From Methanobacteriota archaeon (GTDB taxonomy: Archaea; Thermoplasmatota; Poseidoniia; Poseidoniales; Poseidoniaceae), in assembly GCA_011525095.1 (NCBI GenBank), contig WTIV01000157.1, positions 10,340 through 20,643 of the forward strand: a stretch of DNA of 10,304 bases. Direction: 5' to 3'. The position numbers were made by a program, and so were the translations under genes. Shown piece after piece: positions 1-8,100 of the stretch. How positions within the stretch are numbered: the stretch's first letter is position 1; the number at the start of each line of letters is the position of its first letter. The notes under the pieces were generated by a model. That model worked only from the letters and a program-made list of their open reading frames with translations, searched no databases and was not told the origin of the DNA.

Positions 1-34
1 TACCGGCTTTCGGGTCTTTTCTGCGGGGTTCCAT
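1..34 (-). CDS. Possible 5' end of a further gene, cut by the left edge
   Basis: An ATG at 34-32 opens a frame that stays open to the window edge and reads MEPRRKDPKAG. The peptide is basic and looks like a plausible cytosolic N-terminus, but eleven codons cannot identify a family. It lies 50 nt beyond the subtilase stop on the same strand. A T-rich element (CTTTTA, 64-59) is centred about 27 nt upstream of the ATG, where an archaeal TATA box would sit for a leaderless transcript. The ATG also falls exactly in the loop of a perfect 8-bp inverted repeat, so it may be coincidental and the stretch may instead be the 3' untranslated region of the subtilase gene. Low confidence. Confidence 0.3.
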   Translation of the reverse strand, partial: MEPRRKDPKAG

Positions 35-42
35 GAACCCCG
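24..42 (-). repeat. Perfect 8-bp inverted repeat with a 3-nt loop
   Basis: On the minus strand the sequence is CGGGGTTC, then ATG, then GAACCCCG. All eight pairs match and six are G:C, so it would form a tight hairpin in RNA. It starts 43 nt after the subtilase stop codon and could act as a 3'-end structure for that transcript. No T run follows it (next bases CAGAAAAGACC), so it is not a classical intrinsic terminator. Alternatives are a protein-binding palindrome at the start of the next gene, or chance. I compared it with a tRNA T-arm and the loop does not fit. Confidence 0.6.
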
Positions 43-56
43 GTCGAGGTGGTCAC

Positions 57-66
57 AGTAAAAGGC
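57..66 (-). promoter_or_regulatory. TATA-like element before the possible left-edge gene
   Basis: The minus strand reads GCCTTTTACT, with its T-rich core centred near 61. That is about 27 nt upstream of the candidate ATG at 34, the position expected of an archaeal TATA box when the mRNA starts at or near the start codon. The match to the T-rich archaeal consensus is partial and I see no convincing BRE beside it. Its value depends on whether the left-edge gene is real. Confidence 0.2.
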
Positions 67-84
67 TATGGACAGATGCTCAAA

Positions 85-3000
85 TCATTCTGTATTTACA
101 AATGATGATGATTCCGCACCACAATTGGTACAATTCGCCACATTGCAGGTTGGATGATATCTAGCTCCACATGCAGGACAGCCCCTCATCCAGGTTAGGA
201 TTGGTTGTCTGCAAGAGAAGCACGGAGTGACCTGAGTTTGGGGTTGGGAATTCTGATAATGGTTAGCAAAATTTTCAGATTTTGGTTGGATAGATGATTT
301 CTTTCGGGCAAGAGCCAATCCGACTATTGCCAAGATTGGGATAATAATCCAAACTGCCCAAAATAATGTCTCAACAACCGAACTAGAATCTGAGGTGGTT
401 TCTCCTTCGCTATTCAAATCGAAAGCAATATTCGAATTTGTTACATCACTCGCTCCAGAAATTGATAGTGAAATAGTTCCCTTCCCGGGTTGATTTGGAG
501 TAACATCTAATCTAATCAGTTGAGATTGACCAGCTTGTAAGTTCAATGACTCACTACCGTCGATTGAAACGCTCCAGCCGCTGGAAGGAGTGGCTTTTAG
601 AGCCCCTGATACAAGCGAATTTCCGGTGTTAGTAATCGTAACTTCAATTGAAGAGGATTCTCCGGTTTGAAGCGTATTGGCCCCTTCTATCTCCCAAGTC
701 ACTTCCTTTGTGGATGCCACAAGCATCGATACCGATTTGTTCACCGTCACAGAATTTCCGGACAATACAACGTTGAATTGCGGTTCAGAGGAAGGGTCGG
801 CATTTCCTGTGATTATGATGGTGCAAGTCAGTGCTTTCAAATCACCTTTGTTTACTACACCTAAAGGAGTACAATCGCCCAATAGTATGCTATCTTTTTG
901 CAATACTATCGAGGGAGTCCAAGGAGAATTCTCTCTGTTTTCAACAATCCACGTGTAGTTGATAGGAACTCCGACGGGGTGTTGCCCCGGACCGAATATA
1001 TTTGTCCAAGTTTCACCTGCAATCTCAACGGATGTAAATGTTAGAACCGGGTCAGGTAAAACAAGAACTTCGACACTCTCGGAGTGGCTCCAAGATTCTT
1101 GATTCGAATCTAAAATGAAGGTTATTTCGCCGCTTCTTGCATCCGCATCAGCGGTTACAGAGATTATAAAATTCTGAGACTGAGTCCAGCCTAATGTCAA
1201 ATCATCAAGAACTGAATTTTGACTCCAACCTTGAGGTAATTGCATCCTCGGACTCAGATCCAAGTCTGCGTTACCCACATTCTCAATTGTATATTGAAGC
1301 GATAGTGAATTACCTGGGATAACTGTGGAGAATGATGACTCTAAATCTACTGTTATTTCTAGCACCTCTTCGACTACAAGGGGAAGTTCATATTGCATCA
1401 TTCTAGCTTCTTCGCTTTGCGATACAACTCGCAAAATCACCGTCATTTCAGCCCCTGCTAGAGTCATTACTTGAGGCGGAGTAAATGAAATTCCGATATT
1501 CATTTGCCCATCTTCAAGCATTAGACCGGTTGAACCAGAATTTGCACCGCCCTGTGCTGATAAATCATCAAAACCTGCGTACCAACCTGGAGGGGATTCC
1601 AAAAACAAGTCGTAGCCGATGTCTCCATTTCCAAGGTTAAACAGTCTAAAATCAACGGATGTAACCTCAGTTGGATGGACTGGGATAGTGGTATAGTCGA
1701 ATTCAAGGCGTGTCTGTGACAAAACTGGCACATCTAGCATTAACGTGAAAGGACTGCTGACGTCATTATCCTCGTCATAACCCAGTAACTCGATTTTGTA
1801 AATTCCCGGGTCTGGACCGCTTGGGTGAACCAAAGTCACGTTGATTTGCGCACCTTCTTGACCTTCAAGCATGAAGTTGGATTGGTCTAGCCCGACATAC
1901 CACGAGAGAGGTGAATTGCTTGGGCTTGAAACCCCTGTTGCTGAAATTGATGCATTAGTACTCAGCAACGCCGTATTGATTAGAGTGACCTGCCAAGACG
2001 AAGTAGTTGCGTTAATGTCAGATAGGGTTGATGTAGCCATATCAGATTCAATTCTTACACCCGGAGTTGTCACGTTTACTATTACGTCCATCCGGTTATT
2101 TGCCTCATTAATTTCGTCTATTGTATCGCTTGCATCGACCAGGAAAGAAAGAGTTCGTGCACCAGCGTTTTGAGGCTCCCAGTCCCAGAACAGAATTTTT
2201 GAGCCGCCCGGGCCGAGATTGAAAGTTTGAGAATCGACAAAAATCCCCTCTTCTTGGAAAATCACCTCGACATTCTCTGCCTCAACATTTCCAAGGTTTG
2301 AAACCTCCATCTCAACTAGTACATCATCGCCAACTTGAGGTATTGCAATATCCGTTGAAAACGATGTCACAATCGGTGAGGGGTCTGGTCTCAGATCATT
2401 CACACCTACACCCGATACTGCCACTGCGTAAGGTTGAGCTCTTCCACCATTGTGGCTAGCATCGGTTACCTTGACAGTCCACAATCCTGCTTCTGCGGAG
2501 TCGACTAAAACAACTTCCACGTTGTTTAGTGAGTCGTGTGTGCCTCCTTGAATCGACCTTCCCTGAGAGAATTCGTTTCCTTTGTATTCAACTCCACTTG
2601 GAGTTGTTACCAGCAAATTTAGATTGTTTACCAATTGAGTGTTGGAGAACCTGGAACCTCGCTCATCAGACCATGCAACTACTGCCTTGAATGGTTGCCC
2701 GGGAGTTGTGACGTTGAATGAATAACTCTTGGAATTACCTGTTGAAGACAAGATTGACCGATCATCGACCCATATTCCTCTTCCATTATTTGGTGCGAGC
2801 GTCCCCTTGAGGTCTATTCTTCCCCAACCTTCGTCATTGTTAGGGATGTCTCTAACGCCAACATCCCTTGCACCCAATATCATCAGTGCCTTGACAAGGG
2901 CTCCTTGTGGCTCCGGTCTTTGAGCAACTTCTGTGATGTATTCTCTAATCAGAGCAGCAGTTCCAGCAGCATTTGGTGTTGCCATACTAGTTCCTGTGTA

Positions 3001-4497
3001 TTCCATGTACCAAGTGCTGGTCCACGTTGCACCACCGGTGTCTGTTGCTTCTTGTGCCTTACAAGAGCGTACATAACCGCCTGGTGCAATAACGTCGGGT
3101 TTGATTCTGCCATCATCTACAGGGCCACGACTAGAACCATCCATGATACTGTTTGGTGCTCCAGTGTAACGGTTTTGTGAATTACCAACCGCTAGTAAAT
3201 TCTTAGCGGTCGCTGGTGAGCCGATTGTATCAGAACCAGGCCCGTCATTTCCAGCAGCGAACAGAATTGTCAGACCTTCTCTACCACTGTAAAATTGATC
3301 GTAGTATCTTGCTCTATCATCCACATCCTCTGATGACGATGTGTAGACCCCCCATTCCGAACTCGACTCTGAACCCCATGAGTTGGTGTGAGTTCTCGCA
3401 CCGTTGTTGTATGCAGTGTTCAGCATGTTGTTGATACTTGACCATTGGAAATTTCCGTTGTTGTCATTCTCCATTGCTTGGAAATAAAGTTCAGCCTCAG
3501 GAGCAACTCCCGCATAGCCTCCTCTGTTTCCATCTCCGAGAACGGTACAAGCGACGTGTGTTCCGTGTCCCGAATGAGCGTCTGCGGTTGAGCCGTCACC
3601 GATTACGTCGACGTTGCCAATGATTCTAGTTCCAAAATCACCGTGGTCTTCATCAATTCCAGAATCAGCAACCGCAACAATTTGGCCAGAACCATCCAAG
3701 TCGGTTGTGTAGTACTGCTTCATTGCGTTGATGTTCATGTGATTACGGGCTTGGTCATTCCAAATTGTCAGGCTTGGCTGACTTCCAATCCAAGCAATAG
3801 ATGGCTCTGCTGCAATGGTTGCAATCGAGGCTGATGTTGACCCATCGTATCTTCCGGTTTCAGCAAAATTTGAGTCTGAAAGGAAACTATTTGCAACGCT
3901 GTCCAATTCTTGGTGCAAGCGCATGCCCCAATTATCGGAAATATCAACTCCGGGAAGTAATGCATCTGCGCGCCAAGATTCTATTCTTACGGGAGTAGAC
4001 TGCTCTGCATTCATCATTGAATAATCAACAACCATTGCCAAAGGAACCTGCTGTACAGAGGCTACTCCAGTAACCTCAGCGAGGCGTGCTAGACCCGCTT
4101 GTGTACCCTGAACTAGTAATCCAGAGGGAGCTATATATTCCCTAACTTCAACTCCGTTTTCATCTGAAATATGTGCTCTAACCTCCGCAAATCTGAATTC
4201 GGTTGAAACTAGAACCAATCTCAAATCAGGCCTAGGTGTGAGCAATTCCTCTGGGATTTCTTGTTCAAACAATATTCCTGATGAATCATGAATCCCTAAC
4301 CTAGAATGTGCAATCAGAGGCCTATCTTCTAGAGATTGGGAACTGTCCAATTGGCCTACGAAATTACGGATAGAATCCTCTGGTAGGTCAAATTTTACCC
4401 ACTCAATACCCGCTTCATCAGGAATCTGTTCCGATTGATTAACAACCGGTATTCCCGATAACAGGAATATTACGAGCAGTAAGAAGGCTCTACGCAC
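85..4497 (-). CDS. Membrane-anchored KP-43-like subtilisin (S8) protease with CARDB/NEW3-like repeats and a cytosolic zinc finger
   Basis: This is an exported serine endopeptidase tethered to the membrane, 1470 residues long. It starts at GTG, followed by a signal peptide (RR, then a hydrophobic core at about 4-19). No in-frame ATG lies between the upstream stop and this GTG. A propeptide runs to about 246. The mature enzyme probably starts at N247 (NDQAR), as in KP-43 proteases. The triad is D278 (VAVADSGID), H311 (GHGTHVAC) and S504 (GTSMATP), with oxyanion N417 (AAGNDG). The KP-43 beta-barrel follows at about 573-697 (AVVAWSDERG, LVNNLNLLV), then a CARDB domain at about 702-810 and some five NEW3/Ig-like beta-domains at about 813-1362, one with a likely C1209-C1225 disulfide. 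A transmembrane helix at about 1375-1396 ends in ARKK. The cytosolic tail carries C1426, C1429, C1440, C1443, H1448, C1451, C1456 and C1459, a C4HC3 arrangement resembling prokaryotic RING or PHD fingers. Sequons such as N595, N808, N829 and N1180 suggest glycosylation. C317 replaces the usual Gly after HGTHVA. The protease call is very secure; substrates and the role of the finger are unknown. Confidence 0.97.
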   Translation of the reverse strand: MRRAFLLLVIFLLSGIPVVNQSEQIPDEAGIEWVKFDLPEDSIRNFVGQLDSSQSLEDRPLIAHSRLGIHDSSGILFEQEIPEELLTPRPDLRLVLVSTEFRFAEVRAHISDENGVEVREYIAPSGLLVQGTQAGLARLAEVTGVASVQQVPLAMVVDYSMMNAEQSTPVRIESWRADALLPGVDISDNWGMRLHQELDSVANSFLSDSNFAETGRYDGSTSASIATIAAEPSIAWIGSQPSLTIWNDQARNHMNINAMKQYYTTDLDGSGQIVAVADSGIDEDHGDFGTRIIGNVDVIGDGSTADAHSGHGTHVACTVLGDGNRGGYAGVAPEAELYFQAMENDNNGNFQWSSINNMLNTAYNNGARTHTNSWGSESSSEWGVYTSSSEDVDDRARYYDQFYSGREGLTILFAAGNDGPGSDTIGSPATAKNLLAVGNSQNRYTGAPNSIMDGSSRGPVDDGRIKPDVIAPGGYVRSCKAQEATDTGGATWTSTWYMEYTGTSMATPNAAGTAALIREYITEVAQRPEPQGALVKALMILGARDVGVRDIPNNDEGWGRIDLKGTLAPNNGRGIWVDDRSILSSTGNSKSYSFNVTTPGQPFKAVVAWSDERGSRFSNTQLVNNLNLLVTTPSGVEYKGNEFSQGRSIQGGTHDSLNNVEVVLVDSAEAGLWTVKVTDASHNGGRAQPYAVAVSGVGVNDLRPDPSPIVTSFSTDIAIPQVGDDVLVEMEVSNLGNVEAENVEVIFQEEGIFVDSQTFNLGPGGSKILFWDWEPQNAGARTLSFLVDASDTIDEINEANNRMDVIVNVTTPGVRIESDMATSTLSDINATTSSWQVTLINTALLSTNASISATGVSSPSNSPLSWYVGLDQSNFMLEGQEGAQINVTLVHPSGPDPGIYKIELLGYDEDNDVSSPFTLMLDVPVLSQTRLEFDYTTIPVHPTEVTSVDFRLFNLGNGDIGYDLFLESPPGWYAGFDDLSAQGGANSGSTGLMLEDGQMNIGISFTPPQVMTLAGAEMTVILRVVSQSEEARMMQYELPLVVEEVLEITVDLESSFSTVIPGNSLSLQYTIENVGNADLDLSPRMQLPQGWSQNSVLDDLTLGWTQSQNFIISVTADADARSGEITFILDSNQESWSHSESVEVLVLPDPVLTFTSVEIAGETWTNIFGPGQHPVGVPINYTWIVENRENSPWTPSIVLQKDSILLGDCTPLGVVNKGDLKALTCTIIITGNADPSSEPQFNVVLSGNSVTVNKSVSMLVASTKEVTWEIEGANTLQTGESSSIEVTITNTGNSLVSGALKATPSSGWSVSIDGSESLNLQAGQSQLIRLDVTPNQPGKGTISLSISGASDVTNSNIAFDLNSEGETTSDSSSVVETLFWAVWIIIPILAIVGLALARKKSSIQPKSENFANHYQNSQPQTQVTPCFSCRQPILTWMRGCPACGARYHPTCNVANCTNCGAESSSFVNTE

Positions 4498-4544
4498 ATT
4501 CTCATGGCGTGGAAAGTTCGTTTTAGGAGTTACCTAGACTAGCC

Positions 4545-5096
4545 TCAAAAGAACCACGTTACTTCCTTGCAGTCATTGTGGAATTTTGCGGTAACTTGTT
4601 CTGATACAACATGGATGAATTGTTCTTGATTTTCCGAACCTCTGAAGTCGGTCCATTCAATCTGAACTTGTATTGTATACTCTTCCCAAACAGAATAACC
4701 TCGCAAATCCAACTCCATCTTATCTCCCGAGACGCTAGTTAGACTGGGTATGGAATCAAAAGTAACCGTTAGGCTATCTAGAACCGTCATCTCCTGATCA
4801 ACGAAATCAATTGTCAATGTAACATCTCTGATTTCTCTGCTACCGTCGTTGGTTAGTTCTGCTAATACAACATGTCCATTTCTTTGAAGATAGAGGATGT
4901 CGATTTCGACGTCATCTCTCGGAATTACCCAATACCACGTAGATACCAATGCACCGAGTAAAATAATCAGAATCACTCCAGCCAGTGCTACTCGCAATGG
5001 ATGTATTTTTTCTGTTAATTCGACGACGAATTCACCTATTTCTTGTGAACGCTCATGGAGTTCTTCCTCCATTTCCTCGTCGTATTCTTCACTCAT
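4545..5096 (-). CDS. Small single-pass membrane protein with an extracytoplasmic beta-rich domain, unknown function
   Basis: I do not recognise the family. The 183-residue product has a very acidic N-terminus (residues 1-29, rich in Glu and Asp), a helical stretch to about 32, and one transmembrane helix at about 35-58 (ALAGVILIILLGALVSTWYW). The remaining 125 residues alternate hydrophobic and polar positions as in a beta-sandwich (for example VEIDILYLQRNGHVVLAEL and IRDVTLTIDFVD), recalling Ig-like or CARDB-type folds. K30, H32 and R35 before the helix suggest N-in topology, with the beta-domain outside. There is no signal-peptide cleavage site. The ATG overlaps the stop of the giant upstream gene (ATGA), and GGTGA lies 4 nt before the start, so translation is probably coupled. 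The subtilase gene follows after 47 nt. A role as membrane anchor or accessory subunit for a neighbour is inference from position. Confidence 0.85.
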   Translation of the reverse strand: MSEEYDEEMEEELHERSQEIGEFVVELTEKIHPLRVALAGVILIILLGALVSTWYWVIPRDDVEIDILYLQRNGHVVLAELTNDGSREIRDVTLTIDFVDQEMTVLDSLTVTFDSIPSLTSVSGDKMELDLRGYSVWEEYTIQVQIEWTDFRGSENQEQFIHVVSEQVTAKFHNDCKEVTWFF

Positions 5097-5105
5097 CCTG
5101 TCACC
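5093..5105 (-). promoter_or_regulatory. ATGA start/stop overlap with a GGTGA ribosome-binding site
   Basis: On the minus strand GGTGA (5105-5101) is followed by four bases and then ATGA, which combines the start of the small membrane protein (5096-5094) with the TGA stop of the giant gene (5095-5093). GGTGA pairs fully with the TCACC of the archaeal 16S rRNA tail. The arrangement fits termination-reinitiation and tied expression of the two proteins. The neighbouring subtilase GTG has no comparable site, so this is the only reasonable Shine-Dalgarno candidate in the window. Confidence 0.5.
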
Positions 5106-8100
5106 ATCGCTATCGCCGTCGCTACGAATGAGGAGAATGGATCCCCTATCATTATGTGAGTAGTCTCTATTTCTCCACCCGTCAAACTACTAATCAGAGA
5201 TAAATCGGTTACAACACCGTTTACTCCGACACTGGATGCTGTCGGAATTCCTCCAGTAAATTGTGCATCGAGTAGAACACCCCTCGCATCTATGTCTAGG
5301 CCGAGAACATCGACCTCAGTATGTGATGTTGCTACAATTCTACCTCCTGTAATTCCGTCTACAATAATCACAGGATATCCTAATGGACGGTGAATGTGAA
5401 CTTCTGCTCCTTGGAGATTTTCACCTACTAATTCAGCAGAGATTACCTCTACACCTTCTTGTACTACCGAGTTACTTCTCCTTATGTACAGTTTTTCCAC
5501 ACCGTTTCCTGAAGCAGAAATGCTCGCTCCATAATCCTCGGTTACTCCCATAACGAATCTATCCGGAAGGTTTTCTGCTAGCATCAGGTTATCACCTCGA
5601 ATGTTCTGTGCCTTACCTTTGGTTTCAATGAACAAATCCATGTCATCGCTGTTTGAAGAATAATCCATTTCGAACATTCCCTGGAACGACTGTTCTTCAT
5701 TTATGTCAAAGTTGTTTGCTGGCGCAGCCTTGAGGTGCATTTCCCCAGGTACATCTCTGATGAACATCGTAGCAGGCCACCACAAACCGTCTATCTTCCT
5801 TAGTTGCTGTAACATCATAGAATCTGCTGAATTAATTCCGATTCTATCTTCTGGAGGAACTATCAAATCTGCTTGCAAAATATCTCCAACTTTGGCGTAG
5901 AGTTGGTCAACTGCTGCTGGTGCATTAAACATCATCATTTCCGTTCTTATTCCACGCAGTCTGTCTAACTGTAGAATTCTCGCATGCTCAAGACGTTCTC
6001 CCAAATCGTATGTCATATCGATTGTAGTTCTAGGAATCAACAGGTCTGATTGTGTTGAGACTGTGGCATTCAATGTGACATCTCTCTTCAGATTAATGTC
6101 GAGGCCTGTAAGAACAATAAGAGAATCAGCGCGAGACAGACCGTTCAACTGAATCGTTAGGACTGGTCTAAATGGAGTATACTCTTTCAGAGATGCTTCT
6201 ATTTGGAAGGTTGGGATATCATTCTCGATTTCTACTTTGTAGCCGATCTTGATTTCACCTGCAGGCAGTTGAGGCATCCAAATCCTGCTGTGCCATGATC
6301 TTCTTTGGTCAAATGTAATTCCTTCATCCTCAAGAGTTTCTGTATCTAGTAAACTCATTTCTCTTGGTGAGACATATCCATCCTCTAGGGCATCAATAAG
6401 GGCGGCAGCTTCGGTAATACCTGCCCATTCTGCAACTTGAATTACCTCTGCTTTTTCTTCTTCTGAAATCTCGAAATCTGCTAATGCCTGCGATACTGTC
6501 AAACGTGAACTTTCGGTAAACTCTGGCATTCTACTGTAATTGAAAATCAGTTCAGTTACCTCAAGAACCTCTCCAGATATTCCATGGACCCAATCTGGTT
6601 CATTTGGAACGTTCTTACCTTTGCTGACATCAAGAGTAAGGTCGAATTCTTCCCCTGTGCGCAAATTAAGTCCCAAACTCAAGTTGCTTTGTATGTTTGA
6701 AGCATCTCCCAAATTTACCATACTCTCTACAGCGAAATCGTTTACTGAAGACCCAAAGTCAATCATACCAGACAAGAAAAAGGAAAGAGCAAGGATTCCG
6801 TCTGCGTCTCCAAATTCGGGGATTGTAATCATGTCGGAATTTTCAGAGGATGGTAGAGATAGTGTAACGTTAGCAGGTAGAGGGTCAAGATGTATCCTGC
6901 CTGAGAGGCCAAGGAATTTATCGTCCCTTTCGCTAACATCTTCTAGCAGTACGCTGAACGGTGAGGAGCCTGTTCTGTTCATCACAAGTTCGCTGTTGCC
7001 TCTTGACCCTAGCGCACCGGGCTCCTCGGGAGGATTCAATGTGATTGATGTCAAATTTGACAGGCGCAGAGACATACTAGCCTGTCCCGAAACTTGATCG
7101 ATCCAAAATCTAGCATGGTCATCATCCATGGTGAGTGGAACTGAAGCGTTCGAGATTTGTACCTCAATCGAACCGATACCATCTGGGGCAGACATTGCAA
7201 GAGTGTCGCCTAACTCAAGTTCAAACTGCGATGGGAGTCCGTTCAATCTAAGTGCATTGTATTGACCATCACCCTCACCACTGTATGTTATCGTACCTAT
7301 CTCTTCTGATGCAGTGTAGGTGATTTTTGAGCCTTGTTGAGCAATTGTTAGGTTAGATGGGCGGTTGGAAATCGATGCAAATTGTCGTACATCACCATCT
7401 GTAGAATTTGAGAAATGACGCATGTGGCCGATGATAAGTTCATCACCAGAACTTCCAGTGATTGATATCGTCCTCAGGTCTGTATCTTGGTCATAGGAAT
7501 AAGAAGCTCCAGAAATATCGGTTACCATCAAACTGATTCCTACAGGAACAAGAGCGGGGTTAACTCGGCCATATTTACCGTCGACGTTTCCGTTTTGGTC
7601 GGTGTAATCTAAGTCCTCTGAAAGTAAAATGTGGTTAGTATCCATTACTGGATGAGGGCTGCTACCAATAGCGAGTTTCACACCTTGTACCATCGATTCA
7701 GAACGAGTGCTTCCGTCCGACCAAGATTCTCTTACTTGATTGTAGCATTGTAGGAATATTTCCCCACTAGATTCTCCTGCTGTGCCCACAATAGCCTCGG
7801 GTAATCCGTTGAGAATTGTACCAAGGTCGAGAATAATCTCTACCAAGTTTAGAACTACGTTATCGAGAACTTCGCTCAACAAATCTGGTGCGGTTCCGAA
7901 CTCTACCCTAACTCGATTTGACGTCGGAATTTCAAACGTTCCGAATATTGCCACCACTTCAGGGAGGTCGACTATCTCTACCTCCATTGATGAAACGTCA
8001 GATGCATAACCGTGTCTTTGGAAAGTAGAAACGTATTCTAATTTGGTAATTCTTTCAGTTCCTGCAATCAGAATAAGACTGTTCCAACGTTTATCGCTCG

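Noticed and set aside
20..45. Possible tRNA 3' half suggested by the GGGGTTC...GAACCCC arm
   Set aside because: The loop lacks the conserved A58 and the 53:61 pair on either strand, and no acceptor or anticodon stem can be found nearby.
3..164. Plus-strand open frame entering from the left edge
   Set aside because: It overlaps the zinc-finger codons of the subtilase, which are clearly coding on the minus strand, and its translation (MMMIPHHNWYNSPHC) shows no recognisable domain.
4498..4544. Promoter for the subtilase gene in the 47-nt gap
   Set aside because: A-rich CTAAAAC sits about 27 nt upstream of the GTG but matches the archaeal TATA consensus poorly. Read-through from the upstream gene is the simpler explanation.
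6540..7097. Plus-strand open frame of 185 codons
   Set aside because: It lies antisense inside the giant gene, is Ser/Pro/Arg-rich with no domain or signal, and is best explained as a shadow of the codon pattern on the other strand.
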